Below are positions 43,438 to 51,206 of a stretch of DNA of 64,000 nucleotides, one piece after another. Positions within the stretch are counted from its first letter, which is position 1; each line of letters starts with the position of its first letter. Origin of the DNA: Streptomyces cinnamoneus (GTDB lineage Bacteria > Actinomycetota > Actinomycetes > Streptomycetales > Streptomycetaceae). Both the position numbers and the translations under genes were made by a program. The stretch is taken from positions 3,593,001-3,657,000 of the forward strand of contig NZ_PKFQ01000001.1 of assembly GCF_002939475.1 (NCBI RefSeq), written 5' to 3'. Under the pieces are notes generated by a model, which saw only the letters and a program-made list of their open reading frames with translations, searched no databases and was not told the DNA's origin.

Positions 43438-43899
43438 ATGGGTTTTCTCGACAGACTGACCGGCACCAGACATCCCGACACCGGTGTCGCACCGCGTTCC
43501 GCCGCTGAGGTCCGGGCCGCGCTGCTCGCGGTCAACGGGCCGGGCGTGCCGTACCGCGTGCGCAACGCTCTCCCCCAGGAGCGGGCCGACCTGGTGGCGG
43601 AGTGGCGGGTTCCGGAGCGGCGTCTGACTCTCACGACGCGGATGCGGCTGGTTCCGGCGCGCCACGAGGTGCGTGCCGTCGACGAGCAGTGGGAGGCGCG
43701 GCCGCGTGAGGACTCCCGTACGTACGTCCGTGGGCAGGTGACCGCGGTGAGCCGGGAGTGGAAGTTCGAGCGGGGGGCCGACGGGCGCCTGCGCTTGAAC
43801 GAGGTGTTCCGTTTCGATCCTTCGGAGATGAAGGAACCCCTGCGGGGCGCGGTCCTCCGCGCGGGGTGGACCTGGCGCGGAGTGCTGTTCGGGCTGTGA
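43438..43899 (+). CDS. Hypothetical protein (153 aa)
   Basis: No recognised family. It begins MGFLDRLTGTRHPDTGVAPRS, with the start motif GFLDRL common in small Streptomyces proteins, and continues as a mixed alpha/beta domain with conserved-looking Trp residues (VAEWRVPERR, DEQWEARP, SREWKFERG). No signal peptide or membrane helix. TAGGTT lies 6 nt upstream of the ATG, which suggests a leaderless mRNA. It follows the tRNA-Ser terminator and precedes a decayed region. Confidence 0.7.
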   Translation: MGFLDRLTGTRHPDTGVAPRSAAEVRAALLAVNGPGVPYRVRNALPQERADLVAEWRVPERRLTLTTRMRLVPARHEVRAVDEQWEARPREDSRTYVRGQVTAVSREWKFERGADGRLRLNEVFRFDPSEMKEPLRGAVLRAGWTWRGVLFGL

Positions 43900-43924
43900 C
43901 CGGGCCGGGCCGGGCCGGCCCGGG

Positions 43925-44301
43925 GGCGCGGAGCGGTTCTCCAGGCCCTCCCGCAGTCGTGCCCTCCCGCAGTCGTGGAACGCCGTGGAGGCCACCGCCT
44001 TGTTCAGTCGCGGGTCCTTGAGCGGAGGTTCGCCGTAGTCCTCGACCGTGGTGAACACGAATGCGGTGCGGACTCCGTCCACCTCGGTCTCCACGGTGCA
44101 CTGGCCCGGGATTGGGGGAGCGGGACCACGTCGCCCCCTGTTCGTCGTTCGACGGGAGCGATGTGTGGCGCGCGTGCCGGCAGCCTCACGGATGAGTCGG
44201 GCCGTCCGTCTCCCCTCGCACACCGTCGCGAGGCGCACTGCCCCGGCGCGGCGGTCACCGTTCGAGAGCACCGCCAACGGACCGTCCAGCCCGCTTCCCA
44301 C
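43925..44301 (-). pseudogene. Decayed coding fragment, family unknown
   Basis: On the minus strand the frame reading CTVETEVDGVRTAFVFTTVE and GEPPLKDPRLNKAVASTAFH has strong G/C third positions and a natural amino-acid composition, unlike the flanking sequence. No proper start or ribosome site precedes it, and the frame degenerates into low-complexity sequence downstream. I cannot name the family. It probably is the remains of a gene, next to the GntR remnant. Confidence 0.4.
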
Positions 44302-44361
44302 GCGGCTCCCGCCGAGCCTGGACAGGCCTGTCGGTGGATCACGGAGTCGGAGAGGCGTGGC

Positions 44362-44811
44362 GTGCGGGCCAGCAGCAGGCTGCTGGAGGTCGCGCAGGTC
44401 GAACCGCCTGCCGACGTCGCCGCGGCCATGAAGCTGAGCAAGGGCGACGTGTGCCTGATGCGCTCACAGATTCTGCTGTTCGACGAAGAACCGGTGGAAC
44501 TCGTCAAGTCTTACCACCCGCTCGACCTCGCCCGTGGCACGGCCATGATGGAACGCCGCAAGGTCCGGGGCGGCACTCCCCGGCTGCTCGCCGACATGGG
44601 GCACCCTCCACGGCGCTGTGTCGACCACGTGTCGGCGCGCGTGCCCACCCAGGAGCAGTACGCGGCTCTCCGAATGCCGAGCGACCTTCCGGTGCTGAGA
44701 ACGCTTCGCGTGGTCTACGGCGACGGGGAACGCCCCATCGAGGTGACCGTGACGGCCAAGGCGGGTCACCTGTACGAGCTTCGGTACGACTTCTCCGAGG
44801 GAGACGGCTGA
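44362..44811 (+). pseudogene. GntR-family regulator remnant (UTRA domain without DNA-binding domain)
   Basis: About 149 codons that match the C-terminal UTRA ligand-binding domain of HutC-type GntR regulators: RLLEVAQVEPPADVAAAMK, the LLFDEEPVELVKSYHPLDLA strand pair, and the typical ending VTAKAGHLYELRYDF. The winged-helix domain that should precede it is missing; upstream DNA encodes nothing similar. No ribosome site precedes the GTG at 44362. UTRA regulators are often carried by integrative elements, and tRNA-Ser lies 1.1 kb away. Confidence 0.75.
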
Positions 44812-44928
44812 GGAGCGCGGTGGGTCTGCGGTGGGTCTGGTGTGCAAGCGCCCCGTAAACGATTTGAGCAGCTCGCGGGCGTTGGTATAGCTTTGCGCGG
44901 CTTGTCTCAATAACGGGGAAAAACTTTT

Positions 44929-45615
44929 ATGCGCAGGATTGCTTGGAGTGCGGTGTCCACCGTGCTCGCCCTCGGTGTGCTCACCGGCTGCTCGTCCGCT
45001 GGGGACAAGGACGGGGGCGCTCCCCAGGCGGTTGAAGCCTCGGCCGGTACGGCGGAGGAAGGCGTCAAGCCGAAGGCGAGCGCCAAGCCCACGGAAACCG
45101 CCAGGCCCAAGGCCGCTCCCAAGGACGGGAGGATCGGCGATGCCGGGACCACGTGTGTGCTGCCCGTTTCGTTCGAGGCGCCGAAGGAGTGGAAGCTCAC
45201 CGGGGTCTCGGACGAGGACGCCGAGTTGTTCCGCAAGGTGTTCGGCCACCCGACGCTCAAGGGCGCCTGTGAACTCTCCGCCCGGCCCACGGGAGTCATC
45301 GGCTTCATCCGGGTGTGGACCACCGACCGGCCCGACGCGTCACCCCGCCAGGTGCTGGAGGAGTTCGTCGCCGAGGAGAAGGGCGTCAGCGATCCCGAGT
45401 ACAGCGAGCTCACGCTCGGGGGCCTGCCGGCGGTGGAGGTCGTCTACACGCAGCGGAGCGTTCTTCTCGACGAGCCGACGCGGCGGCGGGACATCGCGGT
45501 GAAGGCGCCGAAGGGCGTGACCGTCCTGCACGTCGACGGGGTGGAGAGCGAGGACGCCAAGGTCGTGATCCCGGGCTACGAGCTGGTCAAGAAGACGATG
45601 AGGCCCGCCGCCTGA
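44929..45615 (+). CDS. Lipoprotein of unknown function
   Basis: 228 residues. The signal peptide ends in the lipobox LTGCSS (Cys21). An Ala/Lys/Pro linker (22-65) joins it to a globular domain (about 70-228) with two cysteines (GTTCVLPVSF, KGACELSA) and an opening resembling small Streptomyces lipoproteins (FEAPKEWKLTGVSDEDAELF). It is anchored outside the membrane. The upstream 50 bp are AT-rich (GGGGAAAAACTTTT directly before ATG), an unusual 5' region that probably holds its promoter. Confidence 0.82.
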   Translation: MRRIAWSAVSTVLALGVLTGCSSAGDKDGGAPQAVEASAGTAEEGVKPKASAKPTETARPKAAPKDGRIGDAGTTCVLPVSFEAPKEWKLTGVSDEDAELFRKVFGHPTLKGACELSARPTGVIGFIRVWTTDRPDASPRQVLEEFVAEEKGVSDPEYSELTLGGLPAVEVVYTQRSVLLDEPTRRRDIAVKAPKGVTVLHVDGVESEDAKVVIPGYELVKKTMRPAA

Positions 45616-45757
45616 GGCGGGCCGGCCTGCGTCGCAGCGGGCCCCCGCGCTCCGGCCGGACGGCCGTGCCCACCCGACATGATCGGGCACGGGATGTCGG
45701 GTCCGGCAGGGCGGCCGCCGCCTAGCGTGGTGATCGTCAAGAGGAAGGGAACGGGGC

Positions 45758-46624
45758 GTGCTGGAGAAGCTCAACCAGGCCATGGAGCACATCGAGCGGC
45801 ACCTCGACCAGACGGTCGACGTGGCCGAACTGGCGCGCATCGCGGCGACTTCGGAGTACCACCTGCGCAGGATGTTCTCCACGCTCGCGGGCATGCCGCT
45901 GTCGGAGTACGTCCGGCGCCGGCGCCTCACGGTCGCCGGCGCCGAGGTGCTCGCCGCGCGGGAGACGCTGCTGGAGATCGCGGTGCGCTACGGCTACGGC
46001 TCGGGCGAGGCCTTCGCGCGGGCGTTCCGCGCCATGCACGGCGTCGGGCCGGGCGAGGCCCGGCGCGCCGGTGCCGCGCTCAGCTCCCAGCCCCGGATGT
46101 CCTTCCGCCTCATCCTTGAGGGGAGCAGCAGTATGCGCTACCGCATAGCGGACAAGCCGGCCTTCACCGTCGTCGGCCTCAAGACCCGTGTGCCCCTGGT
46201 GCACGCGGGGCCGAACCAAGCAATCATGGACTTCGTCCGTGGCATCGACCCGCAGGTCATGGGAGGTCTGGAGAAGCTGTCGGACCAGGAGCCGCGGGGT
46301 GTCGTCGCGGTGTGCGACGACCTGGACCCCAGCCGCGCCGAAGGGACGGAACTCGACTACTACCAGGGAGTGGTCACCTCCGCGGCCGCCCCCGAGGGCA
46401 TGTCCGCCCTGGACGTCCCGGCGGGCACCTGGGCGGTGTTCACCACCTGCGGCCCGATGCCGCAGGCCGTCCAGGAGCTGTGGCGTGACGCGTTCACCCA
46501 GTGGTTCCCGTCGAACCCCTACCGCAGCCGCCCCGGCCCCGAGATCCTGCGGCTCCGCCTGTCGCCGGACAAGAACGAGGCCGACGCCGAGCTGTGGCTG
46601 CCGGTGGAGCCGGAACGCGGCTGA
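45758..46624 (+). CDS. AraC-family regulator with GyrI-like effector domain
   Basis: 288 residues. Two helix-turn-helix units lie at about 8-105 (VDVAELARIAATSEYHLRRMFS and ETLLEIAVRYGYGSGEAFARAFR). A GyrI/Rob-type small-molecule-binding domain follows at about 125-285 (MRYRIADKPAFTVVGLKTRVP; EILRLRLS). This is the Rob/BmrR-like layout of regulators that sense hydrophobic or toxic compounds. The GTG start at 45758 has an AGGAAGGGA site. Its target is not adjacent on the same strand. Confidence 0.92.
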   Translation: MLEKLNQAMEHIERHLDQTVDVAELARIAATSEYHLRRMFSTLAGMPLSEYVRRRRLTVAGAEVLAARETLLEIAVRYGYGSGEAFARAFRAMHGVGPGEARRAGAALSSQPRMSFRLILEGSSSMRYRIADKPAFTVVGLKTRVPLVHAGPNQAIMDFVRGIDPQVMGGLEKLSDQEPRGVVAVCDDLDPSRAEGTELDYYQGVVTSAAAPEGMSALDVPAGTWAVFTTCGPMPQAVQELWRDAFTQWFPSNPYRSRPGPEILRLRLSPDKNEADAELWLPVEPERG

Positions 46625-46732
46625 GCACCGCGTTCCCCCGGGCGGTGGGGCGGACCGAGCGCTTCGGCCGTCCCGTCGGGCTCCACCGGGAACGCGGCCA
46701 CGGCACGGGAAGAGGGCGCGGGCGGCGCACCC

Positions 46733-47230
46733 CTACCAGCCGGCTCCCGCGATCTGCTTCGTCGGCACGTTCAGGCGGTTGAAGAAGTTGCTCGTCGCGA
46801 TCCAGAGCAACAGGCCCGCCAGCCGGCGCTCGTCGTAGTGCTGCGCGGCCTCGTTCCAGACCGCGTCCGGCACCGGGTCGGCGCTGTCACTCAGCCGCGT
46901 GACCGACTCGGCCAGGGCCAGCGCCGCGCGCTCGGCGTCGGTGAAGTACGGGGCCTCGCGCCAGGCCGCCACCGCGAAGAGGCGCTCGTCCGTCTCGCCG
47001 CCCTTGCGGGCGCTGCGCACGCCGCTGTCCACGCAGTGGCCGCAGCCGTTGATCTGGCTCGCGCGCAGGTGGACGAGTTCCAGGGTCTTCCGCGGCACGC
47101 CGCCCTTCTCCGCGGCCTTCATGACGCTGAGGATCGCGGGCATGGTCTCCGGAATGACGGCCGCCGGGTTCTGCATCCGGGCCTGGAGAGGGGCGGGGGT
47201 CTCGGGGGTCCGCTGGGCCTGGGAGTCCAT
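46733..47230 (-). CDS. AhpD-like carboxymuconolactone decarboxylase family protein
   Basis: 165 residues, an all-helical AhpD-type fold with the redox CxxC in INGCGHCVDSGVRSARKGG and the following Glu/His residues that relay protons. Likely an alkylhydroperoxidase-type disulfide reductase. It is divergent from the ECF41 sigma factor gene, an association known for ECF41 groups, and its own promoter matches the ECF41 consensus (see 47245-47306). It is therefore probably a direct target of that sigma factor. Confidence 0.9.
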   Translation of the reverse strand: MDSQAQRTPETPAPLQARMQNPAAVIPETMPAILSVMKAAEKGGVPRKTLELVHLRASQINGCGHCVDSGVRSARKGGETDERLFAVAAWREAPYFTDAERAALALAESVTRLSDSADPVPDAVWNEAAQHYDERRLAGLLLWIATSNFFNRLNVPTKQIAGAGW

Positions 47231-47244
47231 CGTTCTCTCCTCCG

Positions 47245-47306
47245 TGTCACATTCGCTCGCGTTCTACCGTCACTGCACTGACGGATCACGAGCGGAAGAT
47301 GTGACG
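47245..47306. promoter_or_regulatory. Face-to-face ECF41-type promoters
   Basis: Plus strand: TGTCACA (47245-47251), 16 nt, CGTC (47268-47271). Minus strand: CGTCACA (47306-47300), 16 nt, CGTC (47283-47280). Both fit the ECF41 promoter TGTCACA-N16-CGTC as I recall it, the minus copy with one change. The predicted starts fall close together near 47273-47278, and each -35 lies next to the other gene's side. Confidence 0.8.
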
Positions 47307-47307
47307 A

Positions 47308-48186
47308 ATGGACGAGAAGGATTTCCTGGCCGATCGTTTCGAGCAGCACCGCGGTCAGCTCCGGGCCGTGGCCTACCGCATGCTCGGCTCGCTGGCCGAG
47401 GCCGAGGACGCCGTGCAGGAGGCGTGGCTCAGACTCAGCCGCACGGACACGAGCGACGTGGAGAACCTGGGCGGCTGGCTGACCAGGGTCGTCGGGCGCG
47501 TGTGCCTGGACATGCTGCGTTCGCGCGCCTCGCGGGGTGAGGAGTCGCTCGACGTGCGGCTGCCCGACCCGGTCGTGAGCGGCGAGGACGTCAAGGACCC
47601 CGAGCACGAGGCGCTCGTCGCGGACTCGGTCGGGCTCGCCCTGATCGTGGTGCTGGAGACGCTGACGCCGGCCGAACGGCTCGCCTTCGTCCTGCACGAC
47701 ATGTTCGCCGTGCCCTTCGAGGACATCGCTCCTCTCGTCGGGCGCACCCCCGCGGCCGCCCGCCAGCTCGCGAGCCGCGCACGGCGGAGGGTACGGGGAG
47801 AGGCCCCGGCGCCGGACGCCGACCTGACCCGCCAGCGGGAGGTCGTCAGCGCGTTCCTGGCGGCCGCCCGCAGCGGCGACTTCGACGCGCTCGTGGCCGT
47901 GCTCGACCCCGACGTCGTGGCGCGGTCCGACGGCGGCGCGCTGCGTCCGGGAGCCGTGGTGCGCGGCGCGGCGGCCGTGGCCGGGCAGGCGATGTCCTTC
48001 GCGCGGTTCGCCGCGGTCGCGCGGCCTGCGCTTGTCAACGGGACCGCGGGCGTCGTGTCGTTCGCGGACGGGCAGCCGATGTCCGTTCTGGCCTTCACCA
48101 TCACCGGAGGGAAGATCGTCGAGATCGACATCCTGGCCGACCCCGAGCGTCTGCGCCGGCTCGATCTGGCCGTCCTCGACGGCTGA
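47308..48186 (+). CDS. ECF41-group sigma factor (SigJ-like)
   Basis: 292 residues. The sigma2 region (about 10-75; RAVAYRMLGSLAEAEDAVQEAWLRL) and sigma4 region (about 105-165; LTPAERLAFVLHDMFAVPFEDIA) are followed by the C-terminal SnoaL-like domain (about 175-285), which in ECF41 factors acts as a built-in regulator instead of an anti-sigma. The DGG motif in ARSDGGALRPG is present. Its own promoter carries the ECF41 consensus, so it is probably autoregulated, along with the divergent AhpD-like gene. Confidence 0.93.
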   Translation: MDEKDFLADRFEQHRGQLRAVAYRMLGSLAEAEDAVQEAWLRLSRTDTSDVENLGGWLTRVVGRVCLDMLRSRASRGEESLDVRLPDPVVSGEDVKDPEHEALVADSVGLALIVVLETLTPAERLAFVLHDMFAVPFEDIAPLVGRTPAAARQLASRARRRVRGEAPAPDADLTRQREVVSAFLAAARSGDFDALVAVLDPDVVARSDGGALRPGAVVRGAAAVAGQAMSFARFAAVARPALVNGTAGVVSFADGQPMSVLAFTITGGKIVEIDILADPERLRRLDLAVLDG

Positions 48187-48443
48187 CCGGTTACCGGTGC
48201 GGACCGGGGTCGCGGTGGCGGACCGGGTCGCGGTAACTGGCCGGGGCGCGGTGGCTGACAGGTTCGTGGCGGCTGGCCGATATTTCCGGCGTCGGACCGG
48301 GTCGCCGTGGCTGGGGCCGATGTTTCCGGCGGCGGACCGGTCCCCGGTAGCCGGCCGATGTCCGGTGACTGGCCGTCGCGGGTGCGGCCGGTGTCCGGAA
48401 CCCGTCCCTCACTCCACCCGGGCCGGTGCCCGGACCCCGCGTC
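48187..48443. repeat. Imperfect ~40-bp tandem repeats between sigma factor genes
   Basis: Units starting GGCCGATRTTTCCGGCG recur at 48275 and 48315, with a shortened third copy at 48353. Each continues with a GGACCGGGTC-like segment. Upstream of 48275 a related GGACCGGGTCGCGGT element is repeated more loosely. It separates the two convergent sigma-factor genes; no coding or terminator role is clear. Confidence 0.5.
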
Positions 48444-48986
48444 TCACGCCGCCCGGGCCAGCTCCGGGTCCTCGCGGAGCTTGCCCAGGGCGCGGGAGAC
48501 GGCGCTCTTCACCGTGCCGACCGACACTCCCAGGAGCTCGGCGGTCTGCACCTCGGTGAGGTCCTCGTAATACCTGAGGACGACCATGGCCCGCTGCCGG
48601 TCCGGCAGCCGGTGTACGGCTCGCCACATCGCGTCGCGCAGCGCCTGCTGCTCGGAGGGGTCCGGGGCCGGGGTGGTTTCCCGCTCCGGCAGGTCCTCGC
48701 AGGGGAACTCGTCGACCCTGCGCTTGCGCCACTGGGAGGTGCGGGTGTTGACCAGGGCCCGGCGGACGTAGCCGTCGAGGGCGCGGTGGTCCTCGATGCG
48801 GTCCCAGGCCAGGTACGTCTTGGTGAGCGCCGTCTGCAGCAGGTCCTCGGCGTCGCACGGGTTCGAGGTCAGTGAGCGGGCGGTGCGCTGGAGCACCGCG
48901 CCGCGGGCCCGTACGTACGAGGTGAACGACGGGTACACGGCGGCAGTGGATGCGCTGGTGCACACAGGCGTCGCGGTTGCTGTCAT
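48444..48986 (-). CDS. SigE-family ECF sigma factor
   Basis: 180 residues in the actinobacterial SigE-family (TIGR02983-like) pattern: sigma2 at about 20-85 (DAEDLLQTALTKTYLAWDRI), and sigma4 at about 115-170 (LPDRQRAMVVLRYYEDLTEVQTAELLGVSVGTVKSAVSRAL). No anti-sigma gene is adjacent. TAGCGT is placed 6 nt before the ATG, so the transcript may be leaderless; the GGAGG between them is only 1 nt from the ATG, too close to act normally. Target genes unknown. Confidence 0.9.
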   Translation of the reverse strand: MTATATPVCTSASTAAVYPSFTSYVRARGAVLQRTARSLTSNPCDAEDLLQTALTKTYLAWDRIEDHRALDGYVRRALVNTRTSQWRKRRVDEFPCEDLPERETTPAPDPSEQQALRDAMWRAVHRLPDRQRAMVVLRYYEDLTEVQTAELLGVSVGTVKSAVSRALGKLREDPELARAA

Positions 48987-49178
48987 ACCTCCACGCTAGG
49001 AGCGTCCCCGCACGTGGTGGATCGGCCGGAGGTGCCGAGCGCGGTCCGCCTCAGGTCGTAGCCGTGGGGATGGCCCCACCTACTGGAGGGGGAGGGGACC
49101 GGTGGGCGGGGCGGGGGAGCCGGCCGGTCCCGCGCGTCCTCCCCGGCGGGCCGCCGGGGGGCCGCGCCCCGGCTCCCC

Positions 49179-50000
49179 TCACTCGATGGAGGCCACCGGG
49201 GCGTCGATCAGGTTGCGGTCGATGGTCAGCTTCCGGCCACCGTACGTCTCGCTCACGTTGCCGGCGTACTGGTGGATGCGGCGGTGCGGCTGCCAGGCCC
49301 CGGAGGACAGGGCGCGCTCATGGTCGGTGGAGGCCGGGACCCGCCAGCGGGCGAACCACAGGATGTCCGGGAGGTCGCTCACACCCGCCCGGCGGGAGAG
49401 CTCCATGTGGCGCACGCCCGACTCGGCGCTGCTGTAGAAGCCGGGCACGTAGCCGCGGCGGTCTACGGCGGCGCTCCAGGAGCGGATGTAGGCGAGGGTC
49501 GTGCCGCCGCAGTCCTCGTCGCCGTAGTCGTACGCCTCCATGTCCAGGTAGAGCGGGCTGCCGGAGGTGATGCCGAGCGCGGAGGCGGCCCGCACCGCCT
49601 CGCGGCCCTCGTCGGTGCCCTGGTCCTCGGGGTAGTCGCCGATGGGGTAGCCGCGCTTGGACTCGGCGAGGACGCAGGGCGACTGCGAGCCCACGAAGAT
49701 CGGCAGCACGCGCCAGCCCAGGTCGCGGGCGCCGGTCAGCCACCGGTGGCTGAGGTACTTCTGGTTCGGGCAGGCGCGGCCTCGGCCGCCGTAGTAGACG
49801 CCGACGGCTCCGTATCCGGAGTGCCCCCACGCGCTCAGGGTGGTCAGCGGCGGGGCCTGGCAGGTGTCGAAGCCCTTGCCCCGGAAGACGAGGGGCCCCG
49901 AGGCCGGGGCGGCCGTGACGGGCACGGCGTGGGCGACCACCTGGGCCAGCGCCGCCATCAGGGCGACGAGATATCCGATGATCTTTTTCCGTCGGTGCAT
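49179..50000 (-). CDS. Secreted DUF1906 (glycoside-hydrolase-like) protein
   Basis: 273 residues. A basic start MHRRKKIIGYLVALMAALAQ and signal peptide (1-31) are followed by a DUF1906 TIM-barrel: GKGFDTCQAPPLTTLSAW, YYGGRGRACPNQKYLS, LYLDMEAYDYGD (an acidic Asp/Glu pair at the strand-4 end, as in GH25-like catalysis), and WFARWRVPA. Relatives include the Tat-exported Rv2525c of mycobacteria, linked to the cell envelope. Enzyme activity on glycan is probable but not shown for the family. Confidence 0.9.
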   Translation of the reverse strand: MHRRKKIIGYLVALMAALAQVVAHAVPVTAAPASGPLVFRGKGFDTCQAPPLTTLSAWGHSGYGAVGVYYGGRGRACPNQKYLSHRWLTGARDLGWRVLPIFVGSQSPCVLAESKRGYPIGDYPEDQGTDEGREAVRAASALGITSGSPLYLDMEAYDYGDEDCGGTTLAYIRSWSAAVDRRGYVPGFYSSAESGVRHMELSRRAGVSDLPDILWFARWRVPASTDHERALSSGAWQPHRRIHQYAGNVSETYGGRKLTIDRNLIDAPVASIE

Positions 50001-50054
50001 ACGGCCGAGTCAAGGGGCCGGGACCGTACCGGCTTGCGGTGACACGCCCTGGTT

Positions 50055-51206
50055 TCATCCGTCTGCGCCGAGAATGAGCCCCGACGTGGGAACCCCCGTC
50101 CCCGCGGTGACGAGCACGTGTGCGGCGCTCGCGACCTGGTTCACCGAGGTGCCGCGCAACTGCCGCACGGCCTCGGCGATGCCGTTCATACCGTGGAGGT
50201 AGGCCTCGCCCAGCTGGCCGCCGTGCGGGTTGAGGGGCACCGCCCCGGCCGCCGTGAAGGCGCCGCCCTCGCCGGGAGCGCAGAAGCCGAACTCCTCCCA
50301 CTGCATCAGTACGTACGGCGTGAAGTGGTCGTAGAGGACGGCCACATCGACGTCGTGCGGCCGCAGCCCGCTGTCGCGCCACAACTGCCGTGCGACCACC
50401 GCCAGCTCGGGCAGTCCCGTCATTCCGTCGCGGTAGTAGCTGGTCATCTGCTCCTGCGCCCGGCCCGCGCCCTGCGCGGCGGCGACGACCACGGCGGGCG
50501 GGTGGCGGAGCGTACGGGCGCGGGCGGTGCTCGTGACGACCAGGGCCTGGCCGCCGTCGGTCTCCTGGCAGCAGTCCAGCAGCCGCAGCGGCTCGGCGAT
50601 CCAGCGCGACGCGGCGTGGTCGGCGAGGGTGACGGGGCGGCCGTGGAAGTGCGCGGCCGGGTTCGTCGCCGCGTGCCGCCGGCTGGTGACGGCGACATGG
50701 CCGAAGACCTCCGGCGTCAGACCGTGGACGTGGAGGTAGCGCCGGGCCGCCATCGCCACCCACGAGGCCGGCGTGAGCAGTCCGAAGGGCAGCGCCCAGC
50801 CGAGGGCCACCCCCTCCGCCGACGGCTCGCGCCGCCGCACCCCCGCCCCGAAGCGGCGCCCCGAGCGCTCGTTGAACGCGCGGTAGCAGACGACGACCTC
50901 CGCGACCCCCGTCGCGATCGCCAGCGCGGCCTGCTGCACCGTGGCGCAGGCCGCGCCGCCGCCGTAGTGGACGCGGGAGAAGAACGACAGCTCCCCGATG
51001 CCGGTGGCCTGGGCGACGGCGATCTCGGGGCTGGTGTCCATGGTGAAGGTGACCATGCCGTCCACGTCGCCCGGCCCGAGCCCGGCGTCCGCGAGGGCCG
51101 CCCGCACGGCCTCCGCGGCCAGGGCCAGCTCGCTGCGGCCGGAGTCCTTGGTGAACGCCGTGGCGCCGATGCCGGCGACGGCCGCGACCCCGCCGAGGCC
51201 GCTCAC
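50055..51206 (-). CDS. Thiolase-like lipid-transfer protein (Ltp2 type)
   Basis: 383 residues with the thiolase fold but without a normal thiolase catalytic triad; conserved segments are GIGATAFTKDSGRSELAL, SRVHYGGGAACATVQQAALAI and PLNPHGGQLGEAYLHGMNGIAEAV. In mycobacteria and rhodococci, Ltp2 is a retro-aldolase that acts with a DUF35-containing partner in steroid side-chain removal. The upstream gene encodes that partner, and the two overlap by 4 bp (GTGA), so they are translationally coupled and probably form a complex. Confidence 0.88.
   Translation of the reverse strand: MSGLGGVAAVAGIGATAFTKDSGRSELALAAEAVRAALADAGLGPGDVDGMVTFTMDTSPEIAVAQATGIGELSFFSRVHYGGGAACATVQQAALAIATGVAEVVVCYRAFNERSGRRFGAGVRRREPSAEGVALGWALPFGLLTPASWVAMAARRYLHVHGLTPEVFGHVAVTSRRHAATNPAAHFHGRPVTLADHAASRWIAEPLRLLDCCQETDGGQALVVTSTARARTLRHPPAVVVAAAQGAGRAQEQMTSYYRDGMTGLPELAVVARQLWRDSGLRPHDVDVAVLYDHFTPYVLMQWEEFGFCAPGEGGAFTAAGAVPLNPHGGQLGEAYLHGMNGIAEAVRQLRGTSVNQVASAAHVLVTAGTGVPTSGLILGADG

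Noticed and set aside
43210..43480. Minus-strand ORF ending GRRLRDLNPR across tRNA-Ser(TGA)
   Set aside because: Antisense to the tRNA and to its terminator; the frame is open by composition only. Only its upstream part (43925-44301) looks like a real remnant.
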